Shown here piece by piece: positions 1 to 6,483 of a stretch of DNA of 10,853 nucleotides. Source of the stretch: DATFLL01 sp035267785 (lineage in GTDB: Bacteria > Pseudomonadota > Gammaproteobacteria > DATFLL01). The stretch covers positions 1-10,853 of the forward strand of contig DATFLL010000057.1 of the NCBI GenBank assembly GCA_035267785.1, written 5' to 3'. A program made the position numbers and the translations under genes. The stretch's first letter is position 1; every line of letters begins with the position of its first letter. The notes beneath the pieces were generated by a model. The model did not search any database. It worked only from the letters and a program-made list of their open reading frames with translations, and was not told where the DNA came from.

Positions 1-406
1 GATCATGCGCGAGGTGTCCATCAAGCATGGCATGCAATCCGCCAAAGACGTGCTGCGGCCGTTCGGTCGCGTCATGCTCAAGCTGATCACCACTGGTAAT
101 CAGCTCTCGCCCGACATGATTCAGCCCGACCACTTCCCCGATTGGGGTCCCAACATTCAGAAGGTGGAGGGCGACCTCAAGACGCTGCGCAAGGCCATTC
201 CGGTCAAGACGCTGCAGACCACCGACACCGCCTGGGAAGTGTCGCTCAAGACTTCGGTCGAGATGTATACCATCTGGGAGATGACCGGCGTGATGGACGC
301 GCTCGAGACGATGGACGAGAACCTCTTCGACGTGATCGAGGACTTCATCGACGAGAAGCGCGACGACTACGAAGACTGGCTCGAGGAGCAGGAAGACGAC
401 GACTGA
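1..406 (+). CDS. shdrC1: sHdrC1, C-terminal part (5' end cut by window)
   Basis: The reading frame is open to the left edge (an Ile codon at 2-4 precedes the first ATG at 5), so this is the last ~134 residues of a longer protein. By position, directly upstream of shdrB1-A, it is the C-terminal part of sHdrC1, the iron-sulfur subunit that passes electrons within the cytoplasmic sulfur-oxidising heterodisulfide reductase-like complex. The ferredoxin-type cysteine motifs expected of HdrC lie in the missing N-terminal half, and no cysteine is visible here. A basic helical stretch (VMLKLITTGNQLSPDMI) resembles the equivalent C-terminal region of sHdrC2 downstream (LMKMGLNFVFTPKT). The C-terminus is very acidic, ending in EEQEDDD. 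A 46-base gap with a strong ribosome binding site separates it from shdrB1. The family call rests mostly on context and on the likeness to the sHdrC2 tail. Confidence 0.82.
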   Translation, partial: IMREVSIKHGMQSAKDVLRPFGRVMLKLITTGNQLSPDMIQPDHFPDWGPNIQKVEGDLKTLRKAIPVKTLQTTDTAWEVSLKTSVEMYTIWEMTGVMDALETMDENLFDVIEDFIDEKRDDYEDWLEEQEDDD

Positions 407-438
407 GTCATCCCTGCGGCCCCGTACGAATTCAGTTT

Positions 439-444
439 AGGAGG
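439..444 (+). promoter_or_regulatory. Ribosome binding site deciding the shdrB1 start
   Basis: AGGAGG lies 8 bases before the ATG at 453. A TTG at 447 is in the same frame but only 2 bases after this site, too close for initiation. The gene is therefore placed at 453, giving a protein that begins MPDQTPG. Confidence 0.85.
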
Positions 445-452
445 AATTGCAG

Positions 453-1859
453 ATGCCTGATCAGACTCCCGGAAACCATAATATGCACGGCGATGGCGCC
501 GGCGCCGGCACAATGAAGCCGGGCTTCCACAATACCGACGGCCAGGGCGTCGCCGGTCACGGTTCGTTCTTCCAGCAGACCAACCTGTCGGCCGAAGAGG
601 CCACGCAGGCGACCGAGTGGGTGCGCAAGCATGTCGACCGCCGCACCGTCGATCTGGGCGAGCGCATGGACGACATCCGCGAGCACATGTGGGAGCTCGA
701 GAAGGACGGGCAGATCATCGTCCACCGCATCACCGACGAGCATGAGCCTGTCGACGTGCAGACCCTGTTCGGTTGGAACAAGCGCGTTCCGACCAAGCAG
801 CTGTGGCACCACAAGAGTTGCGGTCAGTGCGGCAATATCCCGGGCTATCCGACCTCGCTGATGTGGTTCATGAACAAGTTCGGTTACGTGCCGGGCCAGG
901 ATTATCTGGACGAGACGGACCAGACCTCGTGCACGGCGTGGAACTACCACGGCTCGGGCATCGGCAACGTCGAGTCGCTCGCCGCGGTGTTCCTGCGCAA
1001 CTTCCACCAGGCCTACGTCTCCGGCCAGAAGCACGGCCACGAGGCCGGCCATTTCTTCCCGCTGGTCCACTGCGGCACCTCCTTCGGCAACTACAAGGAG
1101 ATCCGCAAGTACCTGGTCGAGTCTTCCGAGCTGCGCGAGAAGGTCACCAAGATTCTGGGCAAGCTGGGTCGCCTGGTCGACGGCAAGCTGGTTATCCCCG
1201 AGGAGATCATTCACTACTCCGAGTGGGTGCACGTGATGCGCAACCGCATCGCCTCCGAGCTGCAGACCATCGACGTGTCCAACATTCGCGTCACCATGCA
1301 CGCGGCCTGTCACTACTACAAGATGGTCCACGAGGACGCCATCTACGACCCGACCGTGTTGGGCGGCAACCGCACCGCGGTGGGTTCCTCCATGGCCCAG
1401 GCCCTGGGCGCGCAGCTCATCGACTACTCCACGTGGTACGACTGCTGTGGTTTTGGCTTCCGCCACATCATCTCCGAGCGTGAGTTCACCCGCTCGTTCA
1501 CCATGGACCGCAAGATCAAGGTCGCCAAGCAGGAGGCCAACGCGGACGTGATGCTGGGTATCGATACCGGCTGCATCACCACCATGGACAAGAACCAGTG
1601 GATCGGTAAGTCGCACGAGCAGGACTTCTCGGTGCCGATTATGGCCGACGTTCAGTTTGCCGCTCTGGCCTGCGGCGCCGATCCGTTCAAGATCGTGCAG
1701 CTGCAGTGGCATGCCTCGCCTTGCGAGGAGCTGGTCGAGAAGATGGGAATCAGCTGGACCGAGGCGAAGAACAATTTCGAGACCTATCTGAAAGAGGTTG
1801 AAGCAGGCAACATCGAGTACCTGTACAACCCGGAACTGGCGTTAGGAGGCAAAGCTTAA
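453..1859 (+). CDS. shdrB1: sHdrB1, CCG-domain subunit of the sulfur-oxidising Hdr-like complex
   Basis: The 468-residue protein belongs to the HdrB-like CCG family, whose cysteine motifs hold non-cubane [4Fe-4S] clusters at the catalytic site; with sHdrA and sHdrC it oxidises protein-bound sulfane sulfur in the cytoplasm. The N-terminal ~115 residues are Gly/His-rich, then charged and helical, and make it longer than sHdrB2 (304). The first cysteine set is degenerate: C123-GQ-C126, C160 (TSCTAWNYHG) and C207 (VHCGTS), with no CCG pair. The second has C286 (HAACHYY), C331-C332-G333 and C373 in DTGCITTMD. There the first cysteine of the usual closing CxxC appears replaced by Asp371. It starts at ATG 453 behind AGGAGG and ends one base before shdrA, so it is surely co-transcribed. 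Type B1 is assigned from this motif pattern and gene order. The cluster state cannot be read from sequence. Confidence 0.92.
   Translation: MPDQTPGNHNMHGDGAGAGTMKPGFHNTDGQGVAGHGSFFQQTNLSAEEATQATEWVRKHVDRRTVDLGERMDDIREHMWELEKDGQIIVHRITDEHEPVDVQTLFGWNKRVPTKQLWHHKSCGQCGNIPGYPTSLMWFMNKFGYVPGQDYLDETDQTSCTAWNYHGSGIGNVESLAAVFLRNFHQAYVSGQKHGHEAGHFFPLVHCGTSFGNYKEIRKYLVESSELREKVTKILGKLGRLVDGKLVIPEEIIHYSEWVHVMRNRIASELQTIDVSNIRVTMHAACHYYKMVHEDAIYDPTVLGGNRTAVGSSMAQALGAQLIDYSTWYDCCGFGFRHIISEREFTRSFTMDRKIKVAKQEANADVMLGIDTGCITTMDKNQWIGKSHEQDFSVPIMADVQFAALACGADPFKIVQLQWHASPCEELVEKMGISWTEAKNNFETYLKEVEAGNIEYLYNPELALGGKA
1844..1849 (+). promoter_or_regulatory. shdrA ribosome binding site inside the end of shdrB1
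   Basis: AGGAGG encodes part of the last residues of sHdrB1 (LGGKA) and sits 11 bases before the shdrA ATG at 1861. Translation of the two subunits is therefore closely linked. Confidence 0.75.
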
Positions 1860-1860
1860 A

Positions 1861-2913
1861 ATGGCCCAAGATACTGTTCTTGTTGTTGGCGGAGGTCCCG
1901 CCGGTCTGGCGGCGGCCGCCGGCGTGTCGGCGGCGGGCAAGAAGGCCGTCCTCGTGGAGAAAGAGGACATCCTCGGCGGTGCCCCGATCCTCTCCGGTTA
2001 CGCCAAGCTGGTCCCGTCGGGCGAGTGGGCCAAGGATGCGATCGGCCGTATGGTCAAGCGCGTCGAAGAGGACGACAGCATCAGCGTCCACAAGTCCACC
2101 AAGGTGACCAAGGTCGACGGCCAGGCCGGTGATTTCAACGTCACCCTGAGCAACGGCGAGTCGGTCAATGCCGGCGCCATCGTCCTCGGCACGGGCTTCA
2201 CGCACTTCGATTCGATCAACAAGCCCGAGTGGGGCTTCGGCACCTTCGAAGACGTGCTGACCACCACCCAGATGGAGCAGATGGTCGCCACCGGCGAGAT
2301 CCGCTGCCCGTCCGATGGTCGCGTGCCCGAGCGTGTGTGCATTCTGCTGTGCGTGGGTTCGCGCGATCGCCAGATCGGCCGCGAGTGGTGCTCGAAGATC
2401 TGCTGCACCGTCTCGACCAACCTGGCCATGGAGATCAAGGAGCTCTCGCCCGAGACCGACGTGTTCATCTACTACATGGACATCCGCACCTTCGGTCTGT
2501 ACGAGGACAAGTTCTACTGGAAGTCCCAGGAAGAGTTCAAGACCAAGTTCGTCAAGGCGCGTATCGCCGAGGTGACTGCCTCCAACGACGGCCGCCTGCT
2601 GGTCAAGGGCGAGGACACCCTGGTCAAGCGCCCCATCGTTATCCCGATGGATATCGTCGTTCACGCCATCGGCATGGATCCGAACGAGGAAAATCCCGAG
2701 ATTTCGAAGGTGTTCGGTATCGGCCTGGAGAAGCACGGCTTCGTCGACAAGGCCGAGCATTACACCAATACCAGCGGCACAACGCGCCCCGGCATTTATG
2801 TTGCGGGTGCGGCGACCGGTCCGGAGACGATCGACGATTCTATCTCCCAGGGCCAGTCTGCAGCGCTGCGGGCCGTCACCGACCTCAATGCTCTGGCGAA
2901 AAAGGCAAGCTGA
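1861..2913 (+). CDS. shdrA: sHdrA, FAD and iron-sulfur subunit of the sulfur-oxidising Hdr-like complex
   Basis: This 350-residue flavoprotein is the central electron-handling subunit of the complex. The FAD-binding Rossmann motif GGGPAGLAAA begins at residue 10. A second nucleotide-binding region ends in IVLGTGF (107-113). The HdrA cysteine signature spans residues 160-182 (C160, C164 in LCVGSRDR, C177, C181-C182 in WCSKICC), and C149 lies just before it. The C-terminal flavoprotein motif is PGIYVAGAATGPETIDD (310-326). It is about half the length of methanogen HdrA and lacks that protein's extra ferredoxin modules, which is normal for the sHdr type. It follows shdrB1 by a single base. The next reading frame is entered at or before its stop codon, so expression of hyp appears coupled to it. 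Confidence 0.94.
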   Translation: MAQDTVLVVGGGPAGLAAAAGVSAAGKKAVLVEKEDILGGAPILSGYAKLVPSGEWAKDAIGRMVKRVEEDDSISVHKSTKVTKVDGQAGDFNVTLSNGESVNAGAIVLGTGFTHFDSINKPEWGFGTFEDVLTTTQMEQMVATGEIRCPSDGRVPERVCILLCVGSRDRQIGREWCSKICCTVSTNLAMEIKELSPETDVFIYYMDIRTFGLYEDKFYWKSQEEFKTKFVKARIAEVTASNDGRLLVKGEDTLVKRPIVIPMDIVVHAIGMDPNEENPEISKVFGIGLEKHGFVDKAEHYTNTSGTTRPGIYVAGAATGPETIDDSISQGQSAALRAVTDLNALAKKAS

Positions 2914-3763
2914 TAAGGAGGCAGCGGCCGGGCGCGATGTCATCACGCCCGGTTCGCTGGCCATCCCGCCCGACCCGGGGGTCTTTGCGAGCAAGCTCGA
3001 ACAGTTGCTCGAGGCGATCGACGAGGCGGGTGGTGTGCAGGTCTTTATCGATGCCCTGAACGTCAAGCACGAATTGTTCGCTCGGGCCTTGGAGACCGAG
3101 GTCCTGAGGAACATGACTCGTGAAGGCCTGGATGCTTTGCTGGAAACCGTGTTTACGGCGCGGCGCAAGCTGCCCGAGGCGCTCAGCGGGGTTGAGCAGG
3201 CCGAGGTCAATGCCGCCATCGAGGCACTGGTCTACGGCAAGGAACCATTGGCCGAGCGCATGCAGAGCTTCATGGAGTTCTTTCCCTTAGCCGAGGGCGA
3301 GGACAAGGCGACCCAGAAGGCCAACCAGAAGGTGCGGCGGGCGGCCTGGGATTTCGGTGCGGAGATGCTGCATTTTCTCTCGCCGGAAAAGTATCCCCTG
3401 ATGACCCGCTGGGTTTGGGATGTCAACACGGTCAGCGGCGCGATGCGTGAGTTTATCGCCGCTAACGACACCCTGCGGGAGTCGCCGTTCGATGGCCGGC
3501 CGGAGACGTTCGAGGCCATGCGCCACTGGATGGTCGAGCAGTTGAGTACCGCGGGTTTTTACCGCGACGTCCCGCTGCTCATCGACATGGTGCTGGGTTG
3601 GGCCTACACGGACTACATGCGAGCGATGTCGAGCAGCATGGGGCTGATTGAGGCGGAGTTCGGTGGCACTAGCGATCGGACCGAACCGTTGAAAAAGATA
3701 CTGGGAATTGACCCCGCACGGCGTTCCGGTCAATCCCGTGTGAAACGGGAAACCGTGCATTAA
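2888..3763 (+). CDS. Conserved sHdr-locus protein of unknown function (Hyp); start uncertain
   Basis: The gene sits between shdrA and shdrC2, the usual place of a conserved 'hyp' gene in shdr clusters. Its role is unknown. The product (~291 residues if it starts at ATG 2888) looks soluble and largely helical and contains no cysteine, so it is unlikely to bind a cluster. It has no signal peptide or membrane segment. Regions such as VFIDALNVKHELFARAL and DVPLLIDMVLGWAYTDYM are amphipathic helix-like. The helical pattern loosely recalls DUF1641 proteins found in other Hdr-type loci, but I cannot confirm that. The start is unclear. ATG 2888 is in frame, overlaps shdrA by 26 bases and has no good ribosome binding site. 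The strong AAGGAGG at 2915-2921 precedes no in-frame ATG, GTG or TTG for about 80 bases. The C-terminus is basic (RRSGQSRVKRETVH). Confidence 0.75.
   Translation: MLWRKRQADKEAAAGRDVITPGSLAIPPDPGVFASKLEQLLEAIDEAGGVQVFIDALNVKHELFARALETEVLRNMTREGLDALLETVFTARRKLPEALSGVEQAEVNAAIEALVYGKEPLAERMQSFMEFFPLAEGEDKATQKANQKVRRAAWDFGAEMLHFLSPEKYPLMTRWVWDVNTVSGAMREFIAANDTLRESPFDGRPETFEAMRHWMVEQLSTAGFYRDVPLLIDMVLGWAYTDYMRAMSSSMGLIEAEFGGTSDRTEPLKKILGIDPARRSGQSRVKRETVH
2915..2921 (+). promoter_or_regulatory. Strong ribosome binding site without a matching in-frame start
   Basis: AAGGAGG lies directly after the shdrA stop. The nearest ATG (2937-2939) is 15 bases away and out of frame with the hyp coding frame. 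In-frame codons after the site are GCA GCG GCC GGG CGC GAT GTC ATC, none a common start. The site may serve an unusual start, or a base may be wrong or lost here. Confidence 0.5.
3727..3755 (+). other. Hairpin near the 3' end of hyp
   Basis: CGGT (3727-3730) and TCCCGT (3734-3739) can pair with ACGGGA (3745-3750) and ACCG (3752-3755) around a GTGAA loop, with a small internal loop. It lies just before the hyp stop and the 27-base gap to shdrC2. It has no T-run, so it could be an mRNA processing or stability element, or chance within coding sequence. Confidence 0.35.
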
Positions 3764-3790
3764 TATGCATGTTTAGCGCGGAGATTAAAC

Positions 3791-4507
3791 ATGGCGATTC
3801 ATGAAAAGACACTGATCGATCCCGATCGAATCCTGACCCACGAGCAGCTCGTGGTCGACGGCGTGGACGTTTCCGGGCACTGGAATACGATGATCACGCC
3901 GCGCACTCTCACCGAATACGATGAGAACTTCGAGAAGACCATTCAGAAGTACGGCGGCGGCGACAACGTGCACCGTTGCTGGCAGTGCGGCTCGTGCACG
4001 AATTCCTGCACTGTCTACGCGCTGAACACGGACTTCAACCCGCGGTATTGGATCTACCTGACCCGCCTGGGCCTGAAGGACGAGATCATCAAGGACAAGG
4101 ACATCATCTGGCAGTGCGTCTCCTGCAACAAGTGCACGAACATCTGCCCGAAGGACGTGCGTCCCGAAGGCGTGATGAAGGCGCTGGCGCATTGGATGGA
4201 GGACGAGGGCGTTACCGACAAGACCCCGTCTTCGATCTTCGATGAGGAATTCCTCGACCAGGTTTACAAGACCGGGCGCATCGAGGACTCCCACGTCATG
4301 ATGCACTTTTTCAAGAAGACCAAGCAGCCGTTGATGCAGGAATGGCTGGTGGAATTCGTCAAGCGCATGATCAAACACCTGCCGGTGACCCAGCTCATGA
4401 AGATGGGCCTGAATTTCGTCTTTACCCCCAAGACGAAGTCCTGGGGCCGCACGGGCGAAGTGTTGAAGCAATACGTTCGCGAACAGAAGGAGGCCGCCCA
4501 TGGCTAA
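3791..4507 (+). CDS. shdrC2: sHdrC2, two-[4Fe-4S] ferredoxin-like subunit
   Basis: This 238-residue HdrC-type protein carries two [4Fe-4S] motifs that relay electrons between the CCG subunit sHdrB2 and the flavoprotein sHdrA in the cytoplasmic complex. The motifs are C63-WQ-C66-GS-C69-TNS-C73 and C109-VS-C112-NK-C115-TNI-C119-P, both CxxCxxCxxxC. About 60 residues precede the first motif, and a ~110-residue helical tail follows the second. The tail contains a basic segment (LMKMGLNFVFTPKTK) that parallels the end of sHdrC1. The ATG at 3791 is preceded by GGAG at 3780-3783 with a 7-base gap. The gene overlaps shdrB2 by 8 bases, which suggests translational coupling and fixed stoichiometry. No membrane segment is seen, so it differs from HdrE-linked HdrC/DsrK-type membrane systems. 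Confidence 0.93.
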   Translation: MAIHEKTLIDPDRILTHEQLVVDGVDVSGHWNTMITPRTLTEYDENFEKTIQKYGGGDNVHRCWQCGSCTNSCTVYALNTDFNPRYWIYLTRLGLKDEIIKDKDIIWQCVSCNKCTNICPKDVRPEGVMKALAHWMEDEGVTDKTPSSIFDEEFLDQVYKTGRIEDSHVMMHFFKKTKQPLMQEWLVEFVKRMIKHLPVTQLMKMGLNFVFTPKTKSWGRTGEVLKQYVREQKEAAHG

Positions 4508-5414
4508 GGTTGCATATTATCCGGGGTGTGCGCTGGAAGGCTCCGGCGGCCCGTACGACAAATCCACCCGTGCCATCGTCAAGGCGCTGGGCCTGGAGAT
4601 GGAGAATCTGCGCGACTACAACTGCTGCGGCGCCATGGAGGTCAAGAACGTCCATCCGATGCTCCAGACCTACATGTCCGCGCGCAACCTCGCCATCGCC
4701 AGCGAGGAGATGGGCTTCGATGCGGTGATGGCCCCGTGCAACGGCTGCTATCACAACCTCAAGAAGGCCGAATACGAGCTGGCGACGTCCGAGGACGCCC
4801 TGCAGACGGTTCAGGACCTGGCCAAAAAGTCGAACGATCCGGTCTTCGACAATGGCAAGGTGCGTACGCTGCACCTGCTCGAGTGGCTGATGGAGGAGCT
4901 CGGGACCGAGGGCATCAAGCAGCGCATCACCAAGAGCCTCAACGGGATCAAGATCGCCAACTACTACGGCTGTATGTACACCCGTCCCCGCCAGATCTTC
5001 CCCGAGAAGGATCAGGGTCCGGGCTCGGAGTCGAGCTACCAGCCGCACTTCATGGACGACCTTCTCAGCGCCGCCGGCGCCGAGAATGTCGATTTTCCGT
5101 TAAAGACGGCCTGCTGCGGTGGCGCCCACACCTTGTCCGACGCCGATACCTCGACTCAGCTGGTGCTAAACATCCTGCAGGCCGCCGAGGACAGCGGTGC
5201 GGAGGTGATCGCCACCGAGTGTCCGACCTGCCACTCCGGCCTGGAGATGCATCAGGTGCGCGCAGAGAAGGAGTTCGGCATCAAGACGGGCGTCAAGGTG
5301 TTGTATTTCACCCAGCTGCTCGGTATCGCGCTGGGCCTGTCGCCGCGCAAGGTCGGCATCCACGAAAATATCAGCGATTCGATGGACTTCCTCAAGCAGA
5401 AGGGCGTGATCTGA
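4500..5414 (+). CDS. shdrB2: sHdrB2, two-CCG-domain subunit
   Basis: The 304-residue HdrB family protein matches the family's usual size. Its two complete CCG motifs bind non-cubane iron-sulfur clusters of the kind used in heterodisulfide cleavage. Motif 1 is C10 (YYPGCALEG), C42-C43-G44 and C80-NG-C83-YH. Motif 2 is C158 (YYGCMYTRP), C205-C206-G207-G208 and C241-PT-C244-H. Both end in the canonical CxxCxH-like form, unlike sHdrB1. The start at ATG 4500 overlaps the end of shdrC2 by 8 bases and has AAGGAGG at 4487-4493 six bases upstream. It is the last gene of the sHdr core, and a strong hairpin follows its stop. In the known model it pairs with sHdrC2 as one arm of the complex, while sHdrC1/B1 form the other. 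Confidence 0.95.
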   Translation: MAKVAYYPGCALEGSGGPYDKSTRAIVKALGLEMENLRDYNCCGAMEVKNVHPMLQTYMSARNLAIASEEMGFDAVMAPCNGCYHNLKKAEYELATSEDALQTVQDLAKKSNDPVFDNGKVRTLHLLEWLMEELGTEGIKQRITKSLNGIKIANYYGCMYTRPRQIFPEKDQGPGSESSYQPHFMDDLLSAAGAENVDFPLKTACCGGAHTLSDADTSTQLVLNILQAAEDSGAEVIATECPTCHSGLEMHQVRAEKEFGIKTGVKVLYFTQLLGIALGLSPRKVGIHENISDSMDFLKQKGVI

Positions 5415-5451
5415 GCACATCGCCCTGTGGCCATCGGCTGAAGTGTGACTG

Positions 5452-5481
5452 AACGGCGGGAACTTAACGGTTCCCGCCGTT
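5452..5481 (+). terminator. Intrinsic terminator-like hairpin after shdrB2
   Basis: AACGGCGGGAAC (5452-5463) pairs perfectly with GTTCCCGCCGTT (5470-5481) around a 6-base loop TTAACG, giving a 12-bp stem rich in GC. The T-run after it is short (TTT, then GTCC). It is therefore a probable but perhaps leaky terminator between the sHdr core and lbpA1. The rest of the 5415-5562 gap holds no gene. I see no convincing -35/-10 pair there, although a promoter for lbpA1 would be expected. Confidence 0.75.
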
Positions 5482-5562
5482 TGTCCAATCGGTATCCGTA
5501 GCGCGTCCGAAAGCGCGGTATGGTTCAATAAGACCAAAGACGATTGGCGAAGGGAACACCGG

Positions 5563-6009
5563 ATGGAGTGTAATGGCTGTGAGTTTCGTCCCGAGCTCTA
5601 CTACGACGACGAATACCAAATCTGGGTGCGCCAGGAGGAAGACGGCAGCTTGACGGTCGGGATGACGGACATCTCCCAGACCATCGCGGGCAAGATCCTC
5701 AACCTGCGCGTGCGCAAGCCGGGTACGCTGCGCCCGAGCGGCAAGCCTGTGGCCACCATCGAAAGCGGCAAGTGGGCCGGCCCGATTCCCAACTTCTTCG
5801 ACTGCAAGATCATCGAGGGCAACGAGGCAGCGCTGGAGGATCCAAGTCTGCTGAACATCGAGCCCTATGAGGCCTGGGTGGCGCGCGTCATGCCCACCGA
5901 GGCGCCCGAGGTCGCGTTGCAGAAGTTTCTGATCGGCGACGAGGCGCACCAGGGCTACTGTGAGCGGGCCCGCCGCGAGGACATTCACTGCGAGCGAAAT
6001 ATCCGCTGA
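5563..6009 (+). CDS. lbpA1: LbpA1, lipoate-binding protein of the sHdr system
   Basis: The 148-residue protein is GcvH-like but serves sulfur oxidation. Its lipoyl group is thought to carry or present the sulfur substrate to sHdr. The lipoyl site is Lys70 in TIESGKWAGPI. The ESGKW form is typical of LbpA, whereas glycine cleavage H proteins usually have ESVKA. The start LYYDDEYQIWVRQEEDG matches the N-terminal fold of H protein. After the lipoyl hairpin the sequence NFFDCKIIEGNE departs from the classical APVSGEVTATNE seen in LbpA2. Extra cysteines are C4 and C6 (ECNGC), C81, C133 and C143, and the C-terminus is charged. AGGGAA precedes ATG 5563 by about 6 bases. The stop overlaps the next start in TGATG. 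A role in glycine cleavage is unlikely, as no gcvT or gcvP is nearby. Confidence 0.92.
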   Translation: MECNGCEFRPELYYDDEYQIWVRQEEDGSLTVGMTDISQTIAGKILNLRVRKPGTLRPSGKPVATIESGKWAGPIPNFFDCKIIEGNEAALEDPSLLNIEPYEAWVARVMPTEAPEVALQKFLIGDEAHQGYCERARREDIHCERNIR

Positions 6010-6407
6010 TGAACAGCAACTATTATCTTGATAATGAAGAAAAATCCGTGGTCATTATCATGACCAGCGGACCGAGTACGCCGCACCGCTGCGCGACTCC
6101 TTTCTACCTGGGTGCTATTCTTGCGTCGATGGACGCGGATGTTAATATATTCTTTACCATGGAGGGCGTGCGCCTTTGTGAAAAGGGTGTGGCGGAGAAC
6201 CTGGCGGCCATGGAGGGTGGCAAAAAGATCATCGAGTTCATGCGCGAAGCCAAGAACGCGGGCGTGAAGCTTCATCTTTGTTTGCCGGCGCTGCCGGGCT
6301 ACGAGATCGACGCGGAGGCGGACGTGATCGAGGAAATCGATGAGCTTTCGGGCGGCGGCGTGCTGGCCGACCTTATCCTGTCCAGTGACAAGATTCTGCA
6401 GTTCTGA
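6009..6407 (+). CDS. DsrE-family sulfurtransferase-like protein (DsrE3-type likely)
   Basis: The 132-residue protein has the DsrE/DsrF-like fold pattern. An N-terminal strand SVVIIMTSGPSTPHRCATPF leads to a helix and FFTMEGVRLCEKG (48-60). Then comes VKLHLCLPALPGYEI (86-100) with Cys91 in the position where these sulfurtransferases usually carry the reactive cysteine. C28 and C57 are the other cysteines. Proteins of this family move sulfur as a persulfide between TusA, rhodaneses and the oxidation machinery. Lying between two LbpA genes, this one may pass sulfur to the lipoyl carriers or to sHdr. ATG 6009 overlaps the lbpA1 stop by one base. No strong ribosome binding site precedes it, which fits coupled translation. 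The first ~150 bases are more AT-rich than the surroundings. Subtype (DsrE3A, B or C) cannot be settled by eye. Confidence 0.8.
   Translation: MNSNYYLDNEEKSVVIIMTSGPSTPHRCATPFYLGAILASMDADVNIFFTMEGVRLCEKGVAENLAAMEGGKKIIEFMREAKNAGVKLHLCLPALPGYEIDAEADVIEEIDELSGGGVLADLILSSDKILQF
6022..6060 (+). repeat. Overlapping AT-rich inverted repeats at the start of the dsrE-like gene
   Basis: ATTATC (6022-6027) pairs with GATAAT (6030-6035), forming a near-perfect palindrome. The same GATAAT region also pairs downstream: TGATAATGA (6029-6037) with TCATTATCA (6052-6060), a 9-bp stem with a 14-base loop. The two structures exclude each other. It lies within codons 5-18 of the gene. It could be a binding site or mRNA switch, or only a by-product of Asp, Asn and Ile codons. 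Confidence 0.4.
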
Positions 6408-6467
6408 GCTAGGGGCTGTGCACCATGTTCGGTGAGCAGCGCAATTTTGGGTGCTAATTCAGCGTTT

Positions 6468-6474
6468 AGGAGGA
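6468..6474 (+). promoter_or_regulatory. Strong ribosome binding site of lbpA2
   Basis: AGGAGGA sits 9 bases before ATG 6484 and fixes that start. A TTG or GTG further upstream in the frame (near 6451) lies before this site and is rejected. The strength suggests high LbpA2 output. Confidence 0.85.
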
Positions 6475-6483
6475 AGAAAAACT

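Noticed and set aside
447..452. TTG start for shdrB1
   Set aside because: It is only 2 bases after the ribosome binding site; ATG 453 has normal spacing.
432..1712. Long minus-strand open frame opposite shdrB1
   Set aside because: GC-rich mirror of a clear HdrB-family gene; the translation is low in complexity, rich in Leu, Val, His and Asp, and matches no family. Similar long mirrors at 1750-3219, 6854-8314, 7957-9540 and 9314-10570 were rejected for the same reason.
2937..2939. ATG downstream of the AAGGAGG site as the hyp start
   Set aside because: It is out of frame with the long, protein-like coding frame; kept only as a sign of a possible indel.
3757..3771. TGCAT-TAAT-ATGCA dyad between hyp and shdrC2 as an operator
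   Set aside because: Only a 5-bp arm, overlapping a stop codon; easily by chance.
5482..5562. Promoter for lbpA1
   Set aside because: TATGGT and CAATAA stretches resemble -10 boxes, but no -35 element sits at the right distance.
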